From Dromaius novaehollandiae (taxonomy: Eukaryota; Chordata; Aves; Casuariiformes; Dromaiidae): a stretch of 64,000 nt of DNA. The notes under the pieces were generated by a model that worked only from the letters and a program-made list of their open reading frames with translations, had not been told where the DNA came from and did no database searches. How positions within the stretch are numbered: position 1 is the first letter of the stretch; each line of letters begins with the position of its first letter. The stretch is taken from the NCBI RefSeq assembly GCF_036370855.1, contig NC_088111.1, positions 16,961,501 to 17,025,500 of the forward strand, read 5' to 3'. Both the position numbers and the translations under genes were made by a program. Shown here piece after piece: positions 12,780-25,600 of this stretch.

Positions 12780-12980
12780 CCTGAAGGAAAAGCAGCTGTC
12801 AGCAGAGAGGGCTGCAGGCAGCGGCTAGCGCTCAGAGACGCAAAGAGCTGGGGCGGTGGGAGGCACCTCCCGAGACGTGCCCACGCACGCAGGGGCCTCT
12901 GAAGAGGACGGCGGCTCGCGAGGGAGAAGAGCAGCCATTTGCTGCTACGTTTGCATGGGCAGTTACAGGGAAGACGTCAG
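12780..12980 (+). other. Candidate plus-strand exon (5' boundary unknown)
   Basis: A GC-richer segment ends in a textbook splice donor, GACGTCAG|GTAAGTAA, with the exon/intron junction at 12980/12981. An ATG at 12955 opens a short frame that crosses the donor. If joined to the candidate exon at 13504 it would continue for about 35 codons in total and then stop. The start of the exon is not defined; I set it where the GC-richer sequence begins. This may be a first exon of a lncRNA or an alternative 5' exon. No protein family is recognised. Confidence 0.35.
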
Positions 12981-13503
12981 GTAAGTAATAGTCTAAGTGC
13001 TAAGATTTAGCTAACCTGAACGCTAGCACACACCACTGTCTGCACGTTCCTAAGTTTCCTTTGCTAATGCCACTGGCTATTTTTTCACTTTTTCTCCTGT
13101 ATGAATTTGGGCAGTGCTGTGGCTGCCTGTCTCCCTTATTCATCACTAAACCTTGCCAAAGTCCCTGGGCACGTACGCCTGTGCTCAGCAGCTCCTCAGC
13201 GTACCCTCCCGGATGCCTCCTGAAAAATCAAACGTAACCTGACACACTTGCAAGCCCCCCTCCCACACGTCACACACAAAAACATTGCACAAGTGAGCAA
13301 ATACGAAAGTAATGTTCTTGCCATGTCACAGGCACCGCCTGAGCTCCAACACGGGACGGGAGGCCTCACCGACAGCGCTAGGGGAGGGGCACTTGTCTTA
13401 GTGCTTTCTCAGTTCCTGAAAGAAAATGAAAATAAAATAACCAAAAAACTAAGCAGGAAAAGCTTTGAAATCTAAAACAATCTAAATTCTTCTTGTTTTT
13501 CAG

Positions 13504-13591
13504 GCTGACACTTTCCGGGAAGACTACAAGCTCTCACAGGCATCAAAATCTCTTCAGACACCAGAAATTCCAAATCCTTTGCTAAATCCAG
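13504..13591 (+). other. Candidate plus-strand internal exon, 88 nt
   Basis: It is preceded by a strong pyrimidine tract and acceptor (TTCTTCTTGTTTTTCAG) and followed by a donor (CCAG|GTATGA). In frame 1 the segment is open throughout (begins ADTFREDYKLSQ, ends NPLLNP). In the frame joined to the upstream ATG it ends in TAA just before the donor. The intron from 12981 would be 523 nt. I do not recognise the peptide. The paired high-quality sites make splicing plausible; coding status is unknown. Confidence 0.35.
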
Positions 13592-15624
13592 GTATGATTT
13601 TGCTCAAGTATAGTGAACAGGCAAAGCCTGACATTTGAGAGAATTTCCCAGAACAAAACACAGCCTGGCACTAAAATGAAATCAGCTCCAAACCTGCAAC
13701 AACGAGAAGGCAGCACGCGTAGCCCAGCCGGCTCGGGAGCCAGCCTCGACAAACGACCCAGCACCGCAGCTCAGTGCGACGAGCAGCACTTGAGAGTGCC
13801 CGTAAGGAGATGCATCCCTCTCCTGGGCTGCCCAGGGGTTAGGGACACGGGAGGGGGAAACACAGCGGGGGACACAACTGAAAGACAAGAATTAGCTTAT
13901 GCAGTGAGAGAAATTTGAAAAGTCTACCTCTACCTCTTGCACTTTCACATTTCATTTTAGCAATGCCCTTTCGATGCTATATGCATGACAAACATTAATA
14001 CTGCAAATACTCATCTTCTGTAATGAAGGTTGAATGTAGGTAGTCTAACAAATGCTGACATATCTAGGTTATTAAGGTGCTTTACTTCTGAAAAAATTGT
14101 TTGCTCATTAGAGGAAAAAAGGGAAAAACATGCTGACTGCTGTATTACTAGTGGCTATGCTCGGTTCGCTGGACAGGACTTTCTTCTGCCTAGGACTGCA
14201 CAAATATCCCGAGCATCACAGCAAAGATGAAAGCAGCTTGTGAAAAAAGTACTGCGTTGCCCGCCCCAAACCAACCACAAAAGCAAGGAGCATTGCAACC
14301 CCCTGAGACATGCTAGCAACACAAGCTGCTAACTCATTAAAATAAATCTCTCTATATATAAATATATATATAGCTGAGGCTATTAGTTACACAAGTAAAT
14401 ACAGTAACGGGGTATGGCAACTTGACGGTACAGCTACACAACTGCACCTCCCATACCTACAGTATACATCACTTAAATGAAAAAAAAGAAGAGGGGGAAA
14501 GGAGTAAGTAGGTCAAGAATTAAATAACAGACTGGAAATCAAGATGGGAAGCTGGAACCATGACTGAAGATTACAAGAAGTGTCAAACACTTTTCAGCCT
14601 CAGGGGGAAACACAGTTTGAGCTGCATGCAGGACTCGCAGTGAAAGCAAGAGGGCTGGGAAGCACTGCAGGGAGGCGGTTATTAGAGCTGCAGGTAACGG
14701 GGGAACATGCAAGAAAAAAAGCAAAGACATCAGGAGCTGTGTTGGAGTGAGCCCACAACAACCATCCTCAGGAGGTGAAAATGAGAGTAAAATTGTACCA
14801 GTCACCCTGAAACCCTGCACAGAAAGCGTGACTGCAGCCCCTCGCAGCTCCGCTATCAGCCACGACATAAGTTGCGTTGCCCTCTAGTTATTCCGCAGCT
14901 CCTTCCCATCACGCTTCTCCTTTCCAAGCCACTTATTAGGACTGGAACCATCCCAGCAAATTGCTGTCTTAATTTACATCCACTTTGAAAGCTGCTTTAT
15001 TGTACTTTATACTGTATTTAATCATTTGTCATTGCAACTCTAATTACTGATCTTAATATGGAAAATTTCTCACAGATGCTGGTAATTTAGGCAGAAAAAA
15101 ACCCGTAACCGCATCTGTTAACACAGTCACACAGCGTGCGTATCAGCTGGGGGGCCTCTGAAGACTGGTAGATCTCCAGTTAGCTCCTGACTTGATGGGC
15201 TGACAGAAGCACATGTGCTGGGCTTAAATATTTTCTGCTCTTGGTCTCTGAGCCAAATAAAGTTAACTAGACGATTTGCCCAACTCAGTTAACTATTTTG
15301 GTTGTTGACAGGACGCTAGAACTCATTGGTAAACAGCAACGTAGTCTATGTGCTCTCCTGAACTTGCTCCCATTGCCAGTCTTTCAGGCACCACACATCC
15401 GACATAAAAAGATGCTTTTTGATAAGTAAAATGAGATTTTAAAGCATTTTAATAGGTGTTACTAGTGTTTCTGGATCCCCGAACTGAAATGGGGACCCTT
15501 CGGCAGTAGGCATTGGGCGTATCTTCAGAAGACGACAATTCCAGTTCCCAAAACCATCTTCTAATAAACAGACAGGCGTTGGGGGCAGGGGAAAGGATTC
15601 TTCTCTACGTCATATTTTTAATAA
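13592..15624. other. Non-coding stretch containing an AT-rich conserved-looking block
   Basis: A TATA-type simple tract lies at about 14350-14373. Bases 14920-15085 have an even, motif-dense AT-rich texture (TAATTA, TTAAT, ATCATTTG) without repeats. This resembles conserved non-coding elements, but the sequence alone cannot prove conservation. Confidence 0.4.
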
Positions 15625-15697
15625 GAACAAGAAATGCCCAGAAGAATTACATGATTTGCCCAAAGCCTCAGGAGAAACTACAGCCAGGAAATCTTAA
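15625..15697 (-). repeat. MIR-type SINE relic, minus orientation
   Basis: The plus strand reads GAATTACATGATTTGCCCAAAGCCTCAGGAGAAACTACAGCCAGGAAAT in two blocks. This follows the antisense MIR core order 'aaattaagtgacttgcccaa', then 'gtcacacagcaagt', then 'gcagagccaggaa'. It is diverged and identified by eye. Confidence 0.45.
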
Positions 15698-15725
15698 GAA
15701 ACAAATGAATACATGTTACCTTATT

Positions 15726-15762
15726 AAAAAACAAACAAACAAACAAAAACAAACAAAAAAAA
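15726..15762. repeat. (CAAA)n microsatellite
   Basis: An A-rich run with CAAA units, interrupted once by CAAAAA. Confidence 0.85.
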
Positions 15763-16232
15763 CCCCACTGAGAAACCTACTTTTTAACCAGAAGCATAGT
15801 TTCTGAATAGGAGCTTGGTCATATACGTTTCTGCTCCTTGTTTTTTTGTTGTCCACAACCCAGGAGTATTACAAAAACTTCCATTATTGGTGTCACCAAG
15901 AAGCTTAGTGTGCTCACGCATACCCCAAAATGCCTTAAAGGGTTTGCATCACCTCGGAAAGGTTTCTAGCTCAATTACAAGCCGAGTTGAGTCTTTTGAT
16001 TTTTAGCCTCCCTAGGGAAAATGGGGCCCTTAATGCAACAGTTCTGCACTCCATTTGGAGGATATGCATATAACGTATACACTAAGCATGTGTGAGACAG
16101 AAAGCACACCCCAAGATTAGATGCCCGATCCCATCTGACTGATCATTGCCTTTTCTTACATGAAACAAGCTAAATAGCCACTTTTGCAGTGAATTAAACT
16201 GTCCTAAACACCTCTCCTCTCTTTACACTAAT

Positions 16233-16294
16233 ATTAGCATTGATCAATTATTAGCATTGATCAATTATTAGCATTGATCAATTATTAGCATTGA
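16233..16294. repeat. 17-bp tandem repeat, 3.6 copies, each with a palindrome
   Basis: The unit ATTAGCATTGATCAATT is repeated perfectly at 16233-16249, 16250-16266 and 16267-16283, with a partial fourth unit ending at 16294. Each complete unit carries the perfect 10-bp palindrome ATTGATCAAT. Perfect identity implies a recent expansion. Confidence 0.95.
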
Positions 16295-16544
16295 GTGATC
16301 CACCTTCCAGAGTGACATTAGCTTCTTCTGGGGGAGGAAGAGGTATCAGAGAAACTGAAAGAATTATGATTGGCAGCTTTTTCATATGAAATCTATATCT
16401 CCAGTTCCCTTGTACTATTCCTAGCAGAGCTCAATAAGTCTCCATTTTGGCCCTTGGGCATTTGTTCTAGTAACTAAGATTATTTTGGACATAAGAATCT
16501 CTGAAAGAAAAAGTATACTAACCGTGGCCAGCCATTCCCTTTAT

Positions 16545-16965
16545 CTCAGATTTGCTGGTTTTTTTTTCCATTAGCAATATCCTTTGTTTATTGAGAGTAG
16601 GAATTCATTTAGATTGCACTGGGGGCCCTTTTCATAAAGGGGTAATTATCATTGCATTGCAGTAATTTAAACTAGTATGTGATAAAGCACTTCACCCTGT
16701 CTGTGAGTCATCACATTTCCTCTCAAGTGATACACAACGGGGCTCCTATCATTACGCACAAAAGGAGCATGGCACTCCAAAATATGGTGCAGTCAGCAGG
16801 AAAATGGGCATGAACTATACTGAACACATTAAGCATCCTAATAAAAACAAAATTAGAAAACGAGAGCGTGGCAGCATATGCTCTAATTGGTTCTGCAAGT
16901 CCTGCAATTTTCTCAGGTGCTCACTAAAACAGCACTGCGTAGCAATTACTGCATTAAACAAGAAA
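16545..16965. promoter_or_regulatory. Candidate conserved non-coding element
   Basis: About 420 bases are free of recognisable repeats and dense in homeodomain-like and other short regulatory words (TAATTA at 16643-16648, ATTGCATTGCAGTAATTTAA, CTAATTGG, TGAGTCATCA). No frame is coding. The texture resembles vertebrate developmental enhancers. This is inference; alignment to other vertebrates would decide. Confidence 0.3.
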
Positions 16966-17054
16966 ACCTGCCTCCAAGCTTAGCTAACCTCTGAACTTAG
17001 GAAACTTTCCAACTAAGCTCTCAAACTGAGTCTTGAGACTACGGTGGTGATATT

Positions 17055-17067
17055 CCCCCCCCCCCCC
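17055..17067. repeat. C13 homopolymer followed by T5
   Basis: Thirteen consecutive C, then T5. Length is likely unstable. Confidence 0.95.
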
Positions 17068-18825
17068 TTTTTGACTGAGGGAGACGATATCTTACCGATA
17101 TCATCATATGCAGCAGCTTTCCCCTCTAGAGCGAGGCCAAAAAGAGCAATAGTCTTTGTGAAACTGCTCTTTTAGACACGTCATTTTTGATTGCAGTTTC
17201 AACACCAGCACGGTTTGATTGGACACACAAATCCACTCTGGCACTTGCATATCTTCATTCTGATTAAGATGACACCCGCCCACAGATCATGATATTAAAA
17301 CAAACAAATCAAACAAGCAAACCATACAAAAAAGCAATAGAAAAAATTCAGGTCTCACCATTTGGGGATATAGCAATATCTACAAGTTTGATCTTTCCAG
17401 AAAATGAAGAATTTCAGTGATATTTGAAATGAATACAGTTTTTGTACAAGATTTTCAGAGCTCCTTAAGGGACCTGGATACCCCTTTTTCATGACTCTGT
17501 ATAACTTGTTCTTTTCACCATTCCAGTACAAAAGCGGAGGGGAAGCCATGGTATCATTAGAAATGACAGACATGGAAATGGAGAGCAATCTTTAATAATA
17601 AGAACCAAGCTCCATTATTTCTAATTAAAATGTGCTTTCTTTTTTTTAATTAATATAATGCTCCTTACAATTAGTTCAGGGAGTCTCTCAGACTAAGTAG
17701 CTTGACCAGGGGAATTTACATGGGTATTTATTCTCCCCCCACATAACACTAAGAACAGGCTTCCATCAAACCAGTGAGCAATTCGATGGATGACTGACCA
17801 GCGTGAAAGTACATCACCACTTAACAATGCTGGTATTGATAACGACTCTTTCTCGTGCTGCTAGGCCCTAGGTAATTTCTGATCCCAGTTTTCTCTCCTG
17901 CTCCTGTGAGAGCTATTCCACTTTGCAGGAGATAAGTGAGTATTCCTGCACCTGAAGGAGATGAGAAAACAAGCATAATGATAGTCTGAGGAGTAAAGCA
18001 CCGAGAGGAGCAGGAACACTTTAAAGGGCGGAGAGAACATCACTTGCCTACTCCATTTAATAATATTTCAGTGCTTTACATTAAATAATTATTGGAGCAG
18101 GGACTTCCTTTTACTCTGGTTTAATAAATATTTCATTATCCTAAGCTGTTTCCTTTTCCACTTTTCTGCATAGCCACAGTCAGAAACTGGTCACACGGAG
18201 GTCCCCTCGCTACTCTTCCACACCACACAACACGGCGGCAGCAGCAGCCACCACCCAGCCGGGCGGCCTTAGCCCTTCCTTCCTTCCCCAAATCCCCATC
18301 ACACCTCCACCACAGCTGCACCCGCTTGACACAAATATGGCCATGTAGGTACAGAACTCTCCTGCAGCAGGATACAAGTACAAATCCAGTCTTCATCTGG
18401 TTTATGGCAGGGTCTGGGGACAATTTCTCTCCTCTCAGGTCAATGCCCGAACCTTTCGGTTAGGGGATGTTATGGGGAGGATCTCTGGGGGGGGGGCTGG
18501 CTCCACCTTGTAAAAATATTCATGCTACCATTCAGAGAGTAACCAGCCTGCTGCTTGTGACTTACCTATGAAGTGGGACAACCAGGTTCTACTCATTCTT
18601 CATCATTACACAAAGCAGAACAATTTAAAAGGACTTACGAACACATTTAGAATGCCAGAGGGCCTGACAATGAACTGGAGTCACACCGGAGACACCAGTT
18701 CAGATATCTTCTGGTCCCAAAGGGAAGCCTTTACACAGCTGTAGGAAGGCTCAGACACAGACTCTGGTACTTGTGGAGGACTCTGACCACCTTCTGGAAG
18801 GGAAACCGTGCTAGGCGCAAGCAAT
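17068..18825. other. Non-coding stretch
   Basis: No gene is seen. A GC/CA-richer segment at 18180-18330 and a G10 run at 18487-18496 are compositional features only; the open frame on the minus strand across 18136-18423 is cysteine- and arginine-rich chance sequence. Confidence 0.55.
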
Positions 18826-19260
18826 CCAGGGGATTTCTGGAATGTGCCAACAACAGTATCTTATCATCGGTGACAAGCCGGCTAGAATGGACACTGCGCT
18901 GGAGTTGTTACTCACAGGCAAATAAGACCTCGTTGGGGGTGTGAAGGTCAAGGGCAGCCTTGGCAGCAGTGACCATGAGTGTGTGAAGTTCAAGGTCATC
19001 AGAGACATGAGCAAGTCAAACAGTGTAACTACAGCCCTGGACTTCAGGAGAGCAGGGTTCAGTTTGCTCAGGGACCTGCCTGCAGCATTGCGTGGGAGAC
19101 TGCCCTGAGGGGGCAAGGGACTTGGGAGCTGCTCGATCTTCAAGAACAATCTCCTCAAAGGTCAATGTGCTGGGGAGTCCTAGACAGGCTAGAGAAATGG
19201 GCTGACAGGAACCTCATGAAATTCAGCAAAGGGAAATATCAAGTCCTGCACCTGGGATAG
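18826..19260 (+). mobile_element. CR1 LINE fragment: endonuclease end joined to RT segment
   Basis: The plus-strand text follows CR1 ORF2. From about 18826, 'tccaggggatttctggaatg' and 'ggtgtgaaggtcaagggcag' precede 'gcagtgaccatgag', the endonuclease-end motif usually read SDHE. Then comes 'ccctggacttcaggagagca' (LDFRRA). From 19170 the frame reads DRLEKWADRNLMKFSKGKYQ and then VLHLG, the reverse-transcriptase C-terminal region usually seen as NLMKFNKGKCKVLHLG. In intact CR1 these two parts are separated by most of the RT, so roughly the central RT is deleted here. Stops and frame shifts make it inactive. Confidence 0.85.
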
Positions 19261-19300
19261 AAAAAAATAAAAAAACAAAACAAACCAAACAAAAACAATG
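19261..19300. repeat. A-rich insert inside the CR1 copy
   Basis: An A-rich tract (aaaaaaataaaaaaacaaaa and similar) replaces the CR1 sequence expected between the VLHLG and LNMSQQ motifs. It may be an expanded A tract or a small insertion. Confidence 0.7.
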
Positions 19301-19645
19301 CAACAGTATGGGCTGACCATACGGCTTGCAGGCTAGAAGGCAGCCTTGCCTGGTGGACAAGCTGAACATGAGTCAGCAGAGTGCTCTTGCTGCAAAGCAG
19401 CTCACTGCTTACAGGGCTTCGATAGCCAGAGGCAGGCAGCAAGCCAAGGGATTCCTCTCCTCCGCTCAGCACCTGCAAGGCTGCACGTGGAGCACTGGGT
19501 CCAGTTTTGGGCTCCCTAGCACAAGACAAGGGCACTGACATACTGGAGCTGGAACCCCCAAAATCCTGGAATATGGAAAAAATATAAGAAAGTGGACAAT
19601 AGGGTAAAACTAGACAGCACCATCATGCCACCTCCTCCAGAGAGA
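19301..19645 (+). mobile_element. CR1 LINE continuation (C-terminal RT region)
   Basis: The frame reads VDKLNMSQQSALAAKQ, matching the CR1 motif usually seen as DEKLNMSQQCALAAKKAN. It is followed by DNA matching 'cacctgcaaggctgcacgtggagcactggg' in two blocks (the 'vrphleycvqfwap' region) and 'gggctccctagcacaagaca'. Homology fades at about 19560-19645. It is the same copy as the segment upstream, interrupted by the A-rich tract. Confidence 0.85.
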
Positions 19646-22600
19646 TCAGTTAATCTGACCCTGTGCTTAAATATGAGGAGAACATACTGCAGGAACAGGG
19701 CACTGCCACCCTTCAACACCGCCAGACATGCCTAGCTTTTAGGTTCACACAGACTTGCTCACCTCTATCAGTTCATGCCATTTCTCTGCTAAAGAGGTCT
19801 CCCAGAGTTGGGCATTCAGGCTTTGTATTTAATAGAAACTCTTATGAAATAAAATCAGTGCTGTAGAAGCATTAAAAAGATCCCATTTTTCCTAATGCCC
19901 CTGCAGATTTCACTGTTGAAGCAGTCTCCACTGAGTTTATGGATTGTCCAGGTACTCTGACAACTTGCTTTCAATCTCATTATCCAAGCAATTTATACAC
20001 ATAATAAAATGCTTCAGTCTTGACACTAATTCTTGCAAAATTTTACATTGGTATTAATTCTACTTCCTAGATTTTAATTGAAGAGAGTATATTTTGTCAC
20101 AAGGGAAATAAAACTTTAGTTCTTCTATCCAACGGCCATGTGGCTTCATTAGAAATAACATTAGTTCCTCATTAAGCAACAATAATAATGTAGAGTTGGG
20201 ATCAATAAAAAATACATCGCCCTAAGGTGTAGATTAGTTTGATTCAATTATACTCTCATGGGCCAAAGACTTCAAGATTCAGTACCAAAAAATAAAAAAA
20301 GAAAAGAAAAGCTGCAACACACATACGATTTTTTTATTATTATTATTTTCAAGTAATATAGATTCCGATTATAATGAAACAAAGGCACATGCTTTGGTAC
20401 AGTTCTAGAAACTGCACTCAGATCTGCTTAACTTGTTTTTAATGAGAAAATCTGTTTCCGTTTCAGCAAAGTTAAATAATTGTGCACAGGGAGATGTGCA
20501 CTGACTCATCAAATATTTAGATTTCTTCAAACATTAGAGTTACTCACCTACCCATGAATTAAATGGCTACAGACTAGTCAAACTAGTTTTAAAATCCCCT
20601 AACGTTGCTGTGTTTTCAGATCAAAACCCTGAGTGAAATAAAAATTTAAAAGTGTTATAAATGCTTAAACATTGTTGTTTTGTTACTGATGCATTCTCGT
20701 CACATCGCAGTTTGCAAGGAACGCTAACGCATGGGGAAAGCTTGGGAAGGGCCTCAAAGATCAAGGCTTTACTGCACTAGGCACTGCAGATCCAATGCCT
20801 GAGACTGCTCCTTTTGGAAAATCTCACTCTACAGGCACCAAACCTGGAATCAAGATACTGGTTTGGGAATTGAAAACAAGTATTCCCCTCCCTCTAAATA
20901 CTGTCTGCTGCTTTAAGCATTTAAACATACAATAGAAAGAGTATTAGTATTTGACGGATTACTATCTGCACCCCATCAAAACTTTCTCTTTAGCTCTTTT
21001 TCCCCTAACACTTTTCCCAATTTTGGTTTCAACATGCTCTAGCCCTGTGCACGTATCAGTCCCTCTTTAGAAAGCTGTTTCACAAGAGGGATCCTCTGTT
21101 AAACTTGATCGCTGCAGATGCTCCCTTTCTGGATCTACCACGCGTTATCCAAATACCGCTGAAAACTAAACGATAAACCGGACAGAGCGGTGTCAGCCAG
21201 TGACACCAAGCAACCAGTGTGGCAGATAACAAATGAAAACCAGGGAGTTTAAGTAGGTACAGACTCAAACATACACTCTCTTAAGGCCTCCTCCAGGAAA
21301 CGTGTTACTGCTCTGCCTGACGAAAAGCCCCCATCCATTCCCCCAAACACTCGCCCCGTCAGCCAGCCCAGAAACAGAGATGGCAGCACTGCCTCTGGCC
21401 TCCCCTGCACCACAGTCTGCGCTTCGTCATGCTCTCCCTTTACTCAGGGAGCACGTAGGCCCCTGCCTACCACATAAATATCATTCTTCCACCCTTAAGC
21501 CTGAATTTGTTCCTCCCGTAATCTCCTTTCATTATCGTCATTGCCGAGTATTTCGGGACCAAGCTAACACAGGATCAGCAGCAAGTTTTACTGCAAATAG
21601 CATGCAGACGTGTTTTCAGCACTACTAGATGGATGCAATTAAGCACTAATTTACCTGGAAGAGAAAGTGGGAAAAAAAAACCCAAAAACAAAGAAAATGC
21701 TATAATATCTAAAGGCAGCTATTTTTCAACACTTAGTGCACTAGTTACCAACATGCGAGAGAGCTCCTCTCCACAGTTCTGTACTATCACAAAGCAAGAC
21801 TCACTTTCGGAAAGGCATAAGGTTTCAATGCTTTCTCAGTCAGTGGATCTGCCCATGGAGATACCCTCCGAGTTTCCAACTCCACATATTCTCTGGTTCA
21901 TGAGTCACTGGTGCTACACTTTACTTTTATCACCTGCTTCCTGACTTTAAAATCTAACAATGCTTTACCAAAATAACACAGAGTATCTGACACAAATAAA
22001 GGACTATATTCCATTGTTAAAACAAGCCTTTATTTTGTTTAACAAATGTAGAGTTGATAATTCAATGCACATGTACAGTATTCTTTACATTGGCTAGTTA
22101 GTAGATGTGTTGTTTTTTTTTTAATCAAAATGAAGTAAGTCTTATAAAGCATACAAGGACATCGCTATCTTGAAAGAAGATGACAAAACTTACTGTATCA
22201 GCGCTGAATGTCAAAGCAAGGCAGGCTGATCTTGAAGGAGAAAAAAAGACATTACGAGCTTGTCAAAGAACTTGCTGCCACCCCTCCCCCCCAAATATAT
22301 ATTTATATTTTTTTTTCCCCAGAGAGCAAGTCCTATGCTGCCTGTCACTTCTGAGGACAGTGCAGAAGAATAAAACAACTCGTAAGCATTTGTACAAGAA
22401 CATCAGGAAGAAAACAGACCTGTCTTATCCTGCAATTGCCTCCCTGTAGCATTTAAAGCATGTCCGAACAATGAAACTGCACACGCGTATGTATTTCTAT
22501 ACATGCACACCTACAGAAAGAAAAGTACAGCATTAAAGAGAACGAGTTCATGAAAGCTCCTCGCCCTCACCTCCCCACCCCAATCAAAAAGCAGGAAACA

Positions 22601-25600
22601 ACCATCTTTCTGCCTGTTTTGTTTTAGACCGAACCACATCTCTGAAACCCTCCAGAAGACTTTGAGCATTTGCAGGTGCAACTTAGCACTGGACACGAGG
22701 ACAGGCTCCTGCCTTGCCTGCTCGGAGAACGGCTGTGCGCTCCCAGCCTTGCCCAATCAGCCCACGCCAGAGTTATCTGTTGGAGCGCCAGGAGGACAGA
22801 GTTGGGGGGGGGGTCCATCTATATAAAGAGCAATAGGATCAATTCTAGAAATACCTCAAATTTCTACAAGCCTCCACAGAAACCTGAAGCTCTCAGAAGT
22901 TTAAAGCAGAAATACTTCATTCATATTTCATTCTCGTAGGATTGGCTCAAGTTACACATGAAATCCCAGATCTCAAAGGAGCACTGTACAGTTTGCCCGA
23001 GATCGCCGTCGCTGTTTGCCAGTAATGCTGCTGGTTTAGGGCAAAGTGCATTTTGCCAGCTCAGAGAAGTTCTGCAGCAAAGAAAGAAATGCCAGAAATA
23101 TTGCCACTTTTCTTGGCCTGTTATTAACCAGGTCTGGGAGTAGACTTCTTTGCAGAATGAGGCATCTTGTAGTAAACATGTAATAACCTGGACATAGTTT
23201 AAGGTATATTTCACATAGTAAACTTCAGCACCAAACAACAGAAACTAGTTACCTTAAACTCATTCCTAAACCAAATGAGCCACCTCTAGTATTTATTACA
23301 CTCAGCTACTGCAAGCACCACTTCAGTACCAGAGTGCTTAGCAAGGAACAAGATCCTGAACTTAAATCCACATTTCTCTCATGCATTCATACAACACAAA
23401 TATAAAGGTCTCTATGCAAGTGAAACACAATGTAGAAAAGTTAAGGAGATGCCGTCTTACACCCAATTAAAATACCATAGGTTAAATTCTAATCCAATTT
23501 AAATCAGAAGTCTCTCTGCTAACTTCTGCTGAATCAACACATCAGCCTTAATTTTTAATACTTGCGCTAAGAGTAGGTAAGAGACAGGAGCAACTCCCAA
23601 CTCAAGGCGGTGCCCAGTGAGGATGATGTCTATACATTCCTACTGCATTTTACCTAGCTAAACATTACCTAAGCTGATTTACTTTACTCACTAGATATTT
23701 TCAATAATTTCAGAGGTGTGTGATATAAATTGACAATAAAAAGGTCAATAATTAATTCTAATTCACAGTGGTGGGGATTTTTTTTTCCTCCTTCCTGATG
23801 CATCAAGATAAGATTTAGCATGGCTTTCCTGCAACATTTAACACTTATGATCTATGCTCTCTTTAATGCATTTCTCCTAAAGAGGAAAGAATTTGCCACC
23901 CTATCAATATGACAGTCAGCTAGACTGCTGTCTCTTCAGAAATGAAAAGCTACGTCAAGTTTGATGTACTCAAAAAAGAGAGAGACAGATGCAACTCAGT
24001 GTGTGCTAAAACCAAGCACAAAGAAAGAGCAGGTAGTTAGGAAGATTTTTTTTTCTTAAAAAAGAATAGGCAACTTTTTTGAGAAAAAAAGAAATACCAC
24101 CACTACTTCCTGAGTAATAACTGAAGCTAGTTTAACATCTAGCTTTCAGAAGACCTGGTCATGGTTTGGAGAACTAAATATATGCAAAATTATTCAGGTG
24201 AAGATGAAAGTAAAGTTCTTAAAGCAAATGATGACATTTTGCAGAGGTTTCACTGCTGGGAAATCCCTAAGGAATACAGGAGAGGGAAAATCTGGGACAA
24301 TATTTCTTAAAAGACAACGACAACTAATAGCGATATTCTTCTCCCAAACAGAACAATGCTGAGGCGATACGAGGCAGATTACACACGGAAAACAAGGCTT
24401 GAACAAAAACCGTGGGGAAGAACGCTGTGAGTGCTCTGTCATGAGATCTGCTGAGACGAACAGTAACAGGCCGAGGAATAATAATGGATATTCCCCAGCA
24501 AACAATAAGGAAGGAAATTCCGGAACTACAGAACAACTGAGAATTGTCAGCAATAAGCAGCTGTCACCACTTATTAGCTGCTCTACTTAAACAGAGAGAG
24601 GATGCACGTTGGCCTCAGAAGCATGTATTTGGTCTGTGAATCGTCTCAGGGCTGACATACGCAGTCACAATTTAAATAATCAGAAGATGCAGCTGAAGGA
24701 AGTATAATGTCATGCTGCAGAGCAGCATTAGAACTCAAGTTGTCACTTCGCTGCTGTTGCAAGGAAAAGAAAATCTAATTAAGTCACAACTATGTTATTT
24801 TTATCCTATTCCAGTATTTTCAGGGGCATCTCAATTTCTACTTCTAGCTCGAAGAAAGTTAAGTAGTGCCATTTAAAAATATATTAATGTTTCAAGGCAA
24901 AATGCTGACTTTGTATTGCTTTTATTTCCATCCATAGCTTTATCGCATAAGAATATTTTGCTATTTGGCAATCAGGATCTCAAATTTTGTGGTATTTGCT
25001 GGAGAACTGTCTCAAGTTGCTTGGAAAGAAAACACACTGAGATTAATCTGTTGGGCTGGGACTCGGGTTTAGCTTTAAGTCCCAGCCCTAACAGAGAGGA
25101 TGTTTCTGAAACAGTACTACAAAAAGACCATTCAGCTGCAAGGACCCTTCGCACTTCCACACAATGTTGATGAGGACCATCTAAGTACAATCAGAAACCT
25201 ACTGACCTGGTCATCTCTAAACCTGGAGGTTTTACTTTTGTTTTAATCTTTAATATCATGTTTAGGCATCAAAATGAAGAATCATTTTTGGGAAATGCAT
25301 TCAGAGAGTTTTGCTACATTATCACCTCTGTGCCAGACTCAAAGAACAATCTCCACAGTTACTGAGCTTGCAGATGCATGAGTCAAATTTTACTAAGTGA
25401 TATGTTCAGTTTTGGGGATAAAAAGAAAACTGTCCTGACTTAAACCTATGTTAAAAACGTTATCTACTTCAGTTAAAGATTGGAATATGGTATATTTGGA
25501 TAACTTACTAGTCTGAAGGTAAAGACTCAGATTTTGATCCTTCTCCTTTTAAACATGTTTTACATGCATGCAAAAATAATCAGATTTATAGAGACATGAT

